Shown: piece by piece, positions 11,925 through 22,496 of the stretch
Position numbering within the stretch: position 1 is the stretch's first letter
Layout of the letters: every line of letters starts with the position of its first letter
NCBI GenBank assembly: GCA_963576725.1
Contig: OY755252.1
Coordinates: forward strand, 57,996,816-58,060,815
Source: Azorinus chamasolen
Lineage: Eukaryota; Mollusca; Bivalvia; Cardiida; Solecurtidae
Direction: 5' to 3'
Length of the DNA stretch: 64,000 bases
Notes under the pieces: generated by a model
What the model was told of the DNA's origin: nothing
Database searches by the model: none
The model's input: only the letters and a program-made list of their open reading frames with translations
Program-made: the position numbers and the translations under genes

Positions 11925-12595
11925 CACTGTGGTGCAAGCTGTACGGCCGCAAATGTTTAGACTTTTCTAAGATGGCGGACAAAACGGAGGCTGAAAGATA
12001 AGCATCGCAATTTTATACTGTTTAAACTATGTAGATTGTTCTTTCAGTCATTTAATTGGTGCCATAACACAGAATTATAATGCCCGTCAACAGCGGCGTA
12101 CCCCCTTATGGTTCATGTTTGTGTGTAAGGCTCAAAATCTTCGGTAAACTTTGCAGAAACTGAAAGTCAGAAATCGAATCGAGAAGGAGGTCATATTTTG
12201 CACCATTGTAAGCTTACCAACTACGCTAAACATTTTCTAACACTGTGGATATATGCATCTGAGCCCGATATTAAACGTTGAGTTACCTAGTTTGTGGCAC
12301 AGATCTACATTTTGTCTTTTGAAGACGTTTGAAAATAATGTCGAGTGTACGGTTTAGCCATTAGAGGTAAAAGTGCACTGTACGGTTTAGACCCGATATT
12401 TTTTGTACGGTTTAGCCACGATTTTCTTTCGAAAAACTGTACGGTTTAGACACAAAACAAATGTTACCATTGGAATCTGCGCCGTAGGTCTAGATAGTAT
12501 AATCCCAACTATTTTCCTTCATGCAATGCATGTTCGCGATTATGACAGCATATCACAAACAATTAGGATCGAGATCAGAAGCACAGTATATAATT
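11925..12595 (+). repeat. Left arm of the long inverted repeat
   Basis: Pairs with 14765-15471. It carries four copies of GTACGGTTTAG (12347, 12380, 12405, 12439) and a first-exon-like ATGGCGGAC segment at 11972-11997 whose donor has decayed from GTAAGC to ATAAGC. Confidence 0.8.
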
Positions 12596-13119
12596 GGTTT
12601 AAACGTATTTTATTCTTAAATATTTGCATGAATATTGTAATGATAACACAAAGGAAAAGAAAAGGATGGAAACGAAAACAAGACTGCTTATTGTGTTTCT
12701 CCCCCATCACCGTAACAACTGCAATCGCTTTATGCAGAAATGACTGCCCATTATTGTACTATATTAATTGTACTGAAAAACTAATTAAATTAATTAAGCA
12801 GGATATATCAGTTTATACAAAAACTTTTTGAGAAAGATACTTCAGAATAAAAGAAAAAATAAATAAATAAATAAAGAAAAGAAACCAAAAAAGGAAACGA
12901 AGGTTGACACATATATGTAGAGAGGTCCAGGATTCTGAGCAGTACAAGCACATTCGAAAGAAGGTGAGTGTTACCGAGTTTATTAGAATTGTTTTGAGGT
13001 TTGGATAAACCGATGTACAGCTTCGTCTATAATGATGTTTGTATTATAATTTAAAAGGATCGCCAAACAGAAAGACAGACAGGGACGGAGTAGTGAATCT
13101 GGCAACATCATCAAAAAGT

Positions 13120-13980
13120 TGTTTTCCTTCGTTGGTTTCCTTCGTTGGTATATTTGCAACAACTTAAGAAGAAGTGCGATGCGTTCTCAACGAGGCCACA
13201 TGTACACAAGGCAGTGACAGATATGTTCTTTGAGAATAGGTCATGGTTCAAGGAACTGCAGTTTGTACGAAGCCTCTTGTGCAGGAGCTGCTGTTTTCTG
13301 ACACCGTAATAAAATGTTTGGAAACAGTTAGCAGATTGATATTCAAAGACGTTTTGAATGCGTTTAGAGTAGAAGATTGTTTTTCATTTTCGGGGAGGTT
13401 GTTCCATTCCTGTATTGTTGCAGGGAGGAAAGAGTTGCTATAATGGGTTGTGCGACAGGCCAGAGGTTGAATATCACCAGCGTTTCTTAATCTTAAATTG
13501 CATCGAGAAACACTTCCAGCCACTTCAGGTACCAGTTCTGTGAGATATTTTGGAGTTAAATGAAACACCATTTTATAAAAGAGAATAAGTTTGTGTTTTA
13601 CGTCTGGTTTCAAGGTGTTTCCATCCAACTTCATGCAATAATTTACCAACAGAAACCAATTTAGTTGTCCCAGTTACTATACGGGTAGCTTCATATTGAT
13701 TTTTTTCAAAACTGTTAGATTCTCTGGCATTACAGTTATCAAATATAGTATCAATGTATTCTAAAATAGGTATCACGAAATATACGTAGATTGTTTCAAG
13801 GGAATAACTGTCCGAAGTGAATTTGAGTTTTCGCATGACATTTAGTCTTGTCCATGCCTTAGTAGCGATATATTCGATATGACAGTGCCATGTTAGATCA
13901 CGTGAGAGATGAACGCCAATGTGCTTATGTGAATCTACTTCATGAATTTGATGGTCTTGCATATACTGGTTATTAAACAT
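13120..13980 (-). pseudogene. 5'-truncated LINE: end of a non-LTR reverse transcriptase ORF
   Basis: Minus-strand blocks read, in order, HKHIGVHLSRDLTWHCHIEYI (spans 13900 region), PILEYIDTIFDNCN, RNAGDIQPLACRTTHYSNSF, LPATIQEWNNLP, and finally KRLRTNCSSLNHDLF and CTCGLVENASHFF. This is the typical tail of Jockey/I/CR1-type RT ORFs, ending in a C-x-C...H...C finger. The blocks lie in different frames, with shifts near 13600 and 13280, and nothing upstream of 13985 continues the RT core, so it is a truncated dead copy. Clade not determined. Confidence 0.75.
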
Positions 13981-14764
13981 TTAAGGACACATTTTTACTT
14001 TAAAAATTGAAGTGAATTAATTTTTAAGTTTAACTAACATGTTTTTGACATGCCGGCAATTCATTTAGCGAACATAATGGTTAATCTGTATCTTCTGTCA
14101 GAAAAAAGAACCTACTCTCGGATTATGTTTTACAGGCATTTAGTTGAGTTGATGTAATTTAGCACTTGGTCGATATCTCGTCAGTTTCGCGATGACGGAT
14201 CTGGGCTGAGTCTGTATGGAATGTCTAAATGCCATTTCGTAGGGCATACATGCAGTTTACATAAAAATGACATAAAAATAAACGTGAAATAATTATATAA
14301 CAGAAAAGGGTAACAAGTTAATGAAAAAAACATATATTTATTGGACCAAATAAATTGCCAATTCTAAAATCTTCGTCAATATCTTGAATGAATTTCAATG
14401 GTTTGCATTTCACCATTTATAATTATTTTGCTTGTTTATTTCAATTAAAAGTTAATGTACGTTGCCCCGACTTTCCCGATATATATGACTTAGCTCTTTT
14501 CTTCTAATTTTCATTGGATTTCTCGGATTGGCATCTACACCGAGGCTGATGGTTTCCTTTGTCTCGCAATAGTAACAGGCAAATAATCTGAAAAGATATG
14601 TAAAGTAATGTAAAGCAACAGTACAAAGTGCTTGACTTAATTTCAGACGCTCTGTATTTGCATTAGGATTGAAACGGGTAAAACACTTTTACCCAAATAC
14701 CCAATCAGTTAAACTTAAAAATCAATTCACTTCAAAACTTTTTAAAGTATAACATTGTCTTCAA

Positions 14765-15471
14765 ATGTTAACCAGTATAGATCCATATCATATGTTATGC
14801 TTCTGTTCTCGATCCTAATTGTAATAATAGTAATATACTGTCAAAATCGCAAATAGGCATTGTGTGAAGGAATATCTACACTAATTAGTTGGGATTACAC
14901 TATCTAGATCTACGACGCATATTCAAACGTTAGTATTTGTATGTGTCTAAACCGTACAGTTTTCGAAAGAATATCGTGGCTAAACCGTACAAAAAAAACA
15001 TCGGGTCTAAACCGTACAGTGCACTTTTACCTCTAATGGCTAAACCGTACACTCGACATTATTTTCAACCCTCTCAAAAAGACAAAATGTAGATTTGTGC
15101 TTCAATCGAATTAGCTCAACGTTAATATCGGACTCAAATGCATATACCCACAGTGTTAGAAAATGTTTAGCGTAGTTGGTAAGCTTACAGTGAGGCAAAA
15201 TATGACCTCCTTCTCGATTCGATTTTTGATTTTCGGTTTCTGCATTGTTTACGAAAGATTTTGAGCCTTACACACAGACATGAACCATTAGGAGGCAAAC
15301 CGCTGTTGACGGGTGTTATAATTCTGTGTTATGACACCAACTAAAAGCCGGAAAGAAAGATCTACATTGTTTAAAAAGTGTAAAAATGTGATGCTTACCT
15401 TTCAGCCTCCTGTTCGTCCGCCATTTTGGAAAAGTCTAAACATTCGCGACCGTACAGCTTGCACCACAGTG
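14765..15471 (-). repeat. Right arm of the long inverted repeat
   Basis: Reverse complement of the left arm, including the four GTACGGTTTAG motifs (here as CTAAACCGTAC). It contains the better preserved first-exon-like segment at 15399-15424. Confidence 0.8.
15399..15424 (-). other. First-exon-like segment: ATG...donor, eight codons
   Basis: The minus strand reads ATGGCGGACGAACAGGAGGC and then TGAAAG before GTAAGC, a near-perfect donor. It would encode M-A-D-E-Q-E-A-E plus two bases. The context AAAATGGCGG resembles a YY1/initiator site common at host promoters. The mirror copy at 11972-11997 on the plus strand has lost its donor. It may be a captured host first exon or the transposon's own first exon; no second exon was found. 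Confidence 0.4.
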
Positions 15472-15965
15472 ATCTTGAAAATGTTTAAATTTAAGCATCT
15501 TTTCTCGCTTCTCAACCGTGCTAGATAAGCTGATTTACTAAAAATAGCCGTACTAGAAATCCTTATCTGGAACACCCCGTGACTAGTGTATTCATACGCG
15601 CGATTGGGTAAAATCAATACAAGGGAAGGAACTCTTACATAATTATATCAACATGTATATATAGGCAACAACCTTATGAATTGAAATAAACATAAGTAAT
15701 TAGCACGAGTATGAAATTCTATTTATCATATAAACACTTTAAAAGCCTATTTAATTAACCGAAGACGCTGTTTTGTAGTCACCCAGTCATTTATATTTTA
15801 CGCCAAAACGTTGTCATAACAAATGACGTCATTTTGGTGTCACGCCTAAAGTTATGCTGCAGTTTGTTGCTATTAGATATGGAAGTCGTATTACGCAATG
15901 TAAAGTAGTACTTCACAAAACTCGTTAATTTACTTGGTTTTAGGGCGTATTTCAGCGAGAAAAAT

Positions 15966-16112
15966 AATCAAGCATGGGTTTGTTAAAGCCGGGGGTTCTA
16001 TACCTTCGGTTGGTCTGTTCCAATCGGAAACTCGCTAAAGCTCGTTTCCGAATGGAACAGAGCAACCGAGGGTATAGAAACCCCCGTCTTTAACAAAACC
16101 CATGCTTGATTC
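15966..16112. mobile_element. MITE with about 60-bp inverted repeats
   Basis: ATCAAGCATGGGTTTGTTAA and GGGGGTTCTATACC are mirrored by GGTATAGAAACCCCC and TTAACAAAACCCATGCTTGA. The centre is a smaller CGGAAACTCG...CGTTTCCG palindrome. Confidence 0.8.
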
Positions 16113-16296
16113 TATTAATCTGGAACTCTTTGTCATGATATGTTTGTTTTTTTCAGCTCACAGCAACCGGTATCCATAATTGGGTGAAGCAATATTTATG
16201 AGTTACGTGTAGTAAAAGTTTGAAACAATAAGAACCGGATGTTGGTAAAATACCCGAGTTTTGTTATTTTTTTCACACGTTTTATCGTTCTTGTTT

Positions 16297-16510
16297 GACC
16301 CTTTCCGGGTTGAATATTCATGGAAGAAATAATGACTCCATGAATATTAATTAGCTGATTTTCTATAATGACATATGTACAATGGAGGTTTTCGTATTGG
16401 TAGAGACTGTAGATTCATAAGCAAACAGGGCAGAAAATAATCATACGGCCAATGCATGCAGGAGCCGTCTAATCTGCTCTGTTCTTTTGCAAAGGCGTAA
16501 AGAAGCGTGT
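16297..16510. mobile_element. Diverged T2 MITE
   Basis: CCTTTCCGGGTTGAATATTC, then AATGACTCCATGAATATTAA, a degraded centre (GCATGCAGGAGCCGTCTAAT) and a T2-type right end. Confidence 0.55.
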
Positions 16511-16724
16511 ATAACCCTTTCAACGCCAATGTCGCATAACTGCACCACGACAAGGCGGCGTCTGATCAGGGACTTCACTTTTTGTCTCATTCTGTATTTC
16601 TATATGTGCTTTATTCCTTAGACATTTGCATTTATTTATCTCATTTCCTTATTGTACCGAATGATTTAACAAAAATTGGATTGCAGATAGACGACAATTA
16701 GAAATTTGGCGACGAAAGGGTTAA
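16510..16724. mobile_element. T4 MITE with deleted centre arm
   Basis: ATAACCCTTTCAACGCCAATGTCG... to GGCGACGAAAGGGTTAA. Only the right arm of the central palindrome (AAGGCGGCGTCTGATCAGGG) remains. Confidence 0.65.
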
Positions 16725-16849
16725 GAAGATCAGTGCGTACCCAGAATCCGGGGCAACCCTCTACATGATCAGGATCTACACGTCTTGCCGTTCAAAACAC
16801 GTACACCATTTTATACTGAATACAGAACATGGTTAATTTTCGACTATAA

Positions 16850-18660
16850 TAAAACTGTGGCCGACCTTAGTATTAATGATAATATTCCTGATAATTGAGA
16901 TTGCGCCACCTCAAAATTTTGCTATTCTCCGGCTGGTCATGTGATTACTGGTAATTTTGAGATAATTAAAGATAAACGTCTACGATCTCTTTTGAATAAA
17001 GGTCTCAAATATAGAATACCATCCTTGATAGATTTTAACTCTTGTCGAGTTCAGATTGCGGAGGCTTTATAAAATTTTATTATTAAGTGGTGTCGAAGAG
17101 AACATGTTGAGTCTAATGCTCTTTCTTGTTGGAAAAAACTAATTTTTGATATAATTGATAAACGCATTTCCTTTTATAGCTCTAATAAACACCTTCTTCG
17201 ACCTAAACCTAAACTTTCTTTTAGACATCTTAAAAAGCGTTTACAGGATTTCCATTCAAAATACGTTTTTGTTCCTGCTGATAAGGCATCGAATAATGTG
17301 ATTATTATTTGACGATTACATTATATCGATGTCTTGAAGCAGGGAATTATTAATACCAAGTCATACATTTCAGAACTTTACTACTGACGAAAAGACCATC
17401 GTTTCAGACCATGTCAAAAAGTGTGAACAACTTGGAACCGATATTAAAATTACACAACATAAACTTCCTACAATGTATTGGTTACCTAAACTACATAAAA
17501 AACATAAAGCGCGTTTCATTGCAAATTCTAGTTCATGTACAACTACTAAATTGTCTATACTTTTAAATTCTTGTTTAACGAAGGTAAAGGAACATGTAAA
17601 ATTCTACTGTGATAAGACTTAGGTATACCCTTAAACCCAGAAATGGGATGAGCTTACCAGACTCATGTATTACCATTTCTCTGTCGTGCCCTTAACGGCT
17701 TCCCTGCAGTTGCTCTGTCTTCAGCAAAGTCATTGAGTACATATTTGACGGACTTTCGCAGTTGTTATGCTATGTTTTACATTTTGTACTGTGATTACTG
17801 TCTTCTTTGTTGTGGGGAAGTCCGGCGGGGATACTTTTATTTACAATGTTTGTTTAGCTAGGGTGAGATAAGTGTGAGGTTAGGACGTCCGTAAACCGGT
17901 TTAAACCCCCCAGTGGTGAGTTTGCTACTGATCGTGCCAAGGCGGTTCTCTCTTTGTTACCCTTACTTTTGTTAGTCTTGTGTCTTTGTGCTTGTGTTTT
18001 GTTCATGTTTGTCTCTGGTGCTCGTGTATTTGTTGGTGTTTTATGTGTTCTTCTCGTGTGTTTGGTTGTGTGTGTGTGGTATGCTGTCTATTGATGTGTT
18101 GGTGGTGATTGCATCTTGTATGTGACTTTCTACTGTATGTGTATGTATGAGTATAAATTGCTATGCTGTAGGTGTTTTGGTGATGGTGGCGTTTTGTGTG
18201 CTTTTCCTGCTTGACTTTACTACTTTTTCAATTATGAAAAGTCTGGAATAAATCTCTTCTGGTCTATTAAGAACTCTTCAGAAGTCTTAAACAAACTTAA
18301 GACCAAAAGGTACCTTGCATCCACTGTAAGCACGTATGATTTTTCTACTCTGTACACAACTCTTCCTCATATTTTAATTAAGGATAAGCTTACTAACTTA
18401 ATCCAGAAAGTATTTGTCCGGGAAAAACAACATTCCTGGCATGTAATGCTGAAAAAGCTTTCTTTACTGACGAGCAAATGAAATATTACACTAATTGGAC
18501 GTGCTCAGAAGTTTGCGAATCACTAACCTTTCTTTTGGATAACATATTTGTACGTTATAGGAATGCTATATACCGTCAGGTAGTTGGGTAATTGGTATTC
18601 CTATGGGTACGAATTGTGCACCACTTGTCGCAGATTTGTTTTTGTACTGCTATGAGGGAG
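16850..18660 (+). pseudogene. PLE reverse transcriptase copy 3, degraded
   Basis: Shares the TGA before DCATSKF with copies 1 and 2 (16896-16898). It has its own TAA near 17069, TGA at 17310-17312 (TGT Cys in copies 1 and 2) and an indel near 17375. It keeps TAT (Tyr) in STYDFSTLYTTLPH where the other copies have TAG, so it represents an older branch. The YLDD box is deleted. Confidence 0.7.
17624..18234 (+). mobile_element. PLE-tail insert in copy 3, subfamily B
   Basis: About 610 bp, homologous to 5525-6076, same orientation, at a different site in the RT. The host word GACTTATGAAAA is split and TTA appears on both sides, so a 3-bp duplication is possible. It ends in CTTGACTTTACTACTTTTT. 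Confidence 0.65.
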
Positions 18661-19091
18661 ATTGTTTGTTCTGTATGTGGTGTTTCCTGCATGACTCATT
18701 TTTGTACTTTAAGTAAACCATTTATACGGCGAAAATCTGCTTATTTACGCATATAGCATGAGGATGACCGTGAAGCTTAAACGTTTTATTAGGGTGTAAC
18801 CCTTTTCCTCATTTGGGCTGCGAAAGAAGCCCAACCTTATAGAGGTTTCAGTAAAGACCATGATTTACTGCGTTCCTGTGTTTCTATAAAAGCCATTTTT
18901 TTAATAACCATGGTTTACTGCGAGACTAGTTTTTATTTATATATATAATTATTTATTTATTTTATTTATTTTTATTCATATATTTTTTCTAGCGGGGCAC
19001 ATATTTTCGTCGGGGTTATTTCTGTCAATTTCAGTGAATGCTAGTGAATTAGGTATAGGTGGTTAAAATCACATTCCCAATCATGTCCGTC

Positions 19092-19160
19092 AGCGTAGTG
19101 TAGGGGTAAGAGCGATGGATTATGAAAACGTGAGTTCGTGGGTTCCATCTTTGGCGGAAG
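19092..19160 (+). other. tRNA-like sequence, possibly a SINE head
   Basis: TAGTGTAGGGGTAAGAGCG resembles an A box, and GTGGGTTCCATC about 35 bp later resembles a weak B box. Stems are incomplete, so this is a decayed tRNA or tRNA-derived SINE and not a functional gene. Confidence 0.3.
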
Positions 19161-19851
19161 CCAAAATAATTTTTTTCTTAGTTTACGTGCTTTTGCTTTA
19201 AAACCATTTTGTACATAAAAATATAAGTCCTTTGATTGCATTTTGGCTTTGTTAAAGTTATTTAGATTAGACCTTTTATTACTCGTGGTTTTGTTGACCG
19301 TTTTGCATATTTCACCATTGTGCATGTAATCTTAAATGTATATCTTATACTACTAACCTGTCCTTAATTTGGGTACCAATATAAGTGAAAAGGTTAATGG
19401 GCAATGAGTCGACCTATTCGAATAATTTCATGTGGAATGTAAGTATGGGAGTTTGTATGCCTTTTTAGCAGTAGTTATGTGAAGCGTTTGATGGAATTAG
19501 TGGTGAATTTCGTATGGTGCTAGAAGATTTGTGATTTATCATAAATTAATTTTATTTGCAAACATCACTTAATGTGATAATGGTTTCTACGTCAGTGTGT
19601 GTTCAGCAAATGAATAACATTGATCTGTGACGTAATAACTTGTGTATTATTGGTGTCATACACGGTTATTTTGCATCATGGCTCATTAAAACATTACCCC
19701 GTTTCTGCTATTAATTTATACATTACAGTCATGTTTTCCCAATGTATTTATTAATTAAAAGAACTAAACAGCATTGCCCCCTCATTTTCTTCTATCCTGC
19801 TTAAAGACATGTTACGCAGCCATTTTACGCTTGCATAAATCTCGCTTGTTA

Positions 19852-20831
19852 TTAGTCCCCCACCGGTTATCGGTTGGGGGACTATAGGTTTGCTCGATTC
19901 CGTCCATCTGTCCGTCTGTCCGTCCGTCCGTTTGTCACGCTTCTTGTCCGGGCCATATCTCCTACAAAGTTAGGCCAAATTCATTATAACTTCACACATT
20001 GAAGAAGCATGATGAGGGCTAGTGTCATGCTCAAGGGCCATAACTCTAGCATCAATATTTTTGGAGTTATTCCCCTTTTACATATTTTTTTGTCCGGACA
20101 ATAACTCTTTATCTACTTGTTCAATTGATTTGAAACTTTGCATATGGAACAATCATGATGAGGGGTAGCGTCATGCACAAGGGTCATAACTCTAGCATCA
20201 ATATTTTTGGAGTTATTACCCTTTTTCATATTTTCTTGTCAGTCCGTCTGTCACGCTTCGTGTCTGGGCCGTATCTCCTACAAAGTTAGGCCAAATTCAT
20301 TACAACTTCACACATTGAAGAAGCATGATGAGGAGTAGTGTCATGCACAAGGGCCATGGCTCTAACATCAAACTTTTGGAGTTATTCCCCTTTTTCATAT
20401 TTTTTTGTCCGGACAATAACTCTTTATCTACTGGTTCAATTGATTTGAAACTTCACATATGGAACAATCATGATGAGGGGTAGTGTCATGCACAAGGGTC
20501 ACAACTCTAGCATCTATATTTTTTAAGTTATTCCCCTTTTCATATTTTCTTTTCCAGTTAATAACTCTTTATGTACTGGTTCAATTGATTTGAAACTTCT
20601 CATATGGAACAAGCATGATGAGGTGTAGTGTCATGCATAAGGGCAATAACTCTTGCATTGATATTTTTGGGGTTACTCCCCTTTTTCATATTTTCTTGTC
20701 GGGACAATATCTTTTTATTTACTGATTCAATGTATGAAAGTAGGTACTAATACCATTCAGGTGGTCATGTACACCATGGGTGGGTGGAGTGGGGAGAGTG
20801 GAGGTTTTTTTTTTCAGTCCGGCGGGGGACT
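19852..20831. mobile_element. Bivalve-type repeat with terminal hairpin and about 150/316-bp internal repeats
   Basis: Opens with a hairpin, TAGTCCCCCACCGG...CGGTTGGGGGACTA, then a CCGTCCGTCCGTC run. The block with ATGATGAGGG.TAG.GTCATGC recurs five times (20009, 20157, 20327, 20473, 20618), and a larger unit recurs at 316 bp (GTATCTCCTACAAAGTTAGG). The end near 20831 (CGGCGGGGGACTC) is abutted by a PLE tail. No ORF. Class unknown; similar repeats are, to my knowledge, common in clams. Confidence 0.6.
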
Positions 20832-21359
20832 CGCCGACAAGAAAGGTTTAGTACTCTATGAAGGCGACCTCTTAAATCCAGAAATGGAAGGAGAACGTCG
20901 GATATCTGTACTATTTCATTTTTGTCGTACCCTTTATTACTTTTCTACAGTTACTCTGTTTGCAGCTCAATCATTGAGTACACTAGCGATAGGTGGATAC
21001 AGTATGTTCAATTAAATGTTTTTTTGTTATACATGCACTTTACCACTGTATTTGCTGTCGCGGTTGTTGTAGATTAGTCGGAGAGGGGATACGTTTATTT
21101 ACACTGTTTGTCTTTTAGGATGGGGATGGAATAAGGGTGAGGTTGGGCGCCCATAAACCGGTTTAAACCCCCGGTGACTTTTGTCACTGACCGTTCCAAG
21201 GCGGTACTTCCATCTTCCTCCTATTGTATGTTTGTTTTGTCTTTGTGCGTCTCTTGTTGTTTTTTCTACCCATGTATATTTGCTGTTTCCTTGTGTTGCT
21301 GTTCGGGCGAGTGTTTGTTCTGTATGTGGTATTTCCTGCATGACTCATTTTTGTACTTT
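20832..21359 (+). mobile_element. PLE 3' tail alone (5'-truncated insertion)
   Basis: Matches 2499-3026 with few changes, from CCGACAAGAAAGG to TTTGTACTTT. It contains the conserved TAAACCGGTTTAAACCCCC and TTCCAAGGCGGTACTTCC blocks. No RT remains. Confidence 0.8.
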
Positions 21360-21859
21360 GCATAGCAATACAACATGCCCTTGTTACATGTAGTTATATA
21401 GGAATATGGCATCATGAATAAGTTTTGTGATGGTATATGAACATATACCTTTTGGCATCGCAGAAATCCTAGAATTATATCTATATTATTTCATCAGTAA
21501 ACAGAGCAGATCCTTTGAGAGGCCGACTTATTTGGGTCTGGTTTGCTTGTATAGGTGTAAAAAGGCATGTCCCGAGACCGTTAACAGAGCCCCGGGATAA
21601 ACTCGTCTTTCATATGCTAATTCGGATTAAGTAAAGGGTCGTTTGCAGACGTTTTTGAAGCGAGTTGGTCATGGTTTAGTTGTGTTTTATTTTTATCAAA
21701 TTTAGTAAGTCTAGACAGTTCGATACAGAATAGATGTTTCCGAAGACTTGTGATTTTTAATGAATATGCAAATCATGAAAAGTTCTTTTTTGTGTGTATT
21801 ACTTCAGATTTCAACTTTTTATGGCTTAACGATGTCTTTAACATGCAGGTTTCACACCT

Positions 21860-22087
21860 TTAACCCATTACCTCATAGGCTATTTTAGATACAACCTCTT
21901 TGAATAAATCTACCGAAAAGGAGCATTAACTAGAAAAAATGAAACTTTTAGAATTTTGTAGTGTGAAACCATTGTTATAAATAGAGCATTTGCTCCTATA
22001 GGAGCAAATGCTCTATTTATCACAATGGTTTCACAAAGTGACTTTTACAGAGTCGTCAAAAGTCGTCAATATGAGGGAAAGGGTTAA
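21860..22087. mobile_element. T1 MITE, 228 bp
   Basis: TTAACCCATTACCTCATAGG to GAGGGAAAGGGTTAA, with the centre GAGCATTTGCTCCTATAGGA and its mirror. TTAA at both ends. Confidence 0.85.
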
Positions 22088-22197
22088 CTGCCTAAAGTAA
22101 AATCATTTTCGTATATAAAGTACCTGTAGTACATGAGATTTCAAATGACACACTGTCAATCCAGACGCCTTTGTTCAAACTGGTGTCTTTTAGCAAC

Positions 22198-22290
22198 AGA
22201 AGTCCGACATAAGGTCGTCGGATTCTGAACCCCCCATACCCTTCCTGCATTCTTTACAGAAGTCCGATATATGGTCGTCGGATTCTGAAT
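22198..22290. repeat. 33-bp direct duplication
   Basis: AGAAGTCCGA(C/T)ATA and GGTCGTCGGATTCTGAA occur at 22199 and 22259. No gene is attached. Confidence 0.6.
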
Positions 22291-22496
22291 TAAATGCCCC
22301 TTTGCCTGACTTTCTTTCTTTATTCTATAAAACACTTTTAGCCTTCTTTCTATATTCTCTTTCTTTTTGTTGTTCTTCTTCTTCTGTAACGCCAAATGAG
22401 AGACCACGTGCTTTCTAGCTTTGATTCTGATTGGTCCCAACTGTTACGTATCTCAACGGTCTAATCACGTGTTTTCTAGCAATGGATATTGAATCA

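Larger units (their letters stand above)
11925..15471. mobile_element. Long-TIR DNA transposon (non-autonomous) with CACTGTG ends and 5-bp target duplication
   Basis: The left end reads CACTGTGGTGCAAGCTGTAC inward, and the reverse strand at the right end reads the same. The direct repeat ATCTT lies just outside each end (11920-11924 and 15472-15476). The inverted arms are about 670-700 bp and roughly 85 percent identical by eye. The core holds a dead LINE fragment and AT-rich DNA; no transposase is seen. A CAC-initial heptamer with a 5-bp duplication is the pattern of Transib/RAG-like elements, but those usually have short TIRs. Long TIRs with a gene fragment would also suit a MULE-like element, although that family gives 8-9 bp duplications. 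Superfamily is therefore open. Confidence 0.65.
16834..18710 (+). mobile_element. PLE copy 3, 5'-truncated and internally deleted
   Basis: RT sequence about 90-95 percent identical to copies 1 and 2 from the DCATSKF region onward. It is interrupted at 17624-18234 by a PLE-tail insert, stops after CYE (around 18655), then jumps by deletion into the last 50 bp of the 3' tail, ending TTTGTACTTT at 18710. Confidence 0.75.

Noticed and set aside
12403..12831. 142-codon ORF
   Set aside because: It crosses the edge of the inverted-repeat arm, has no recognisable motif and is not open in the mirror arm.
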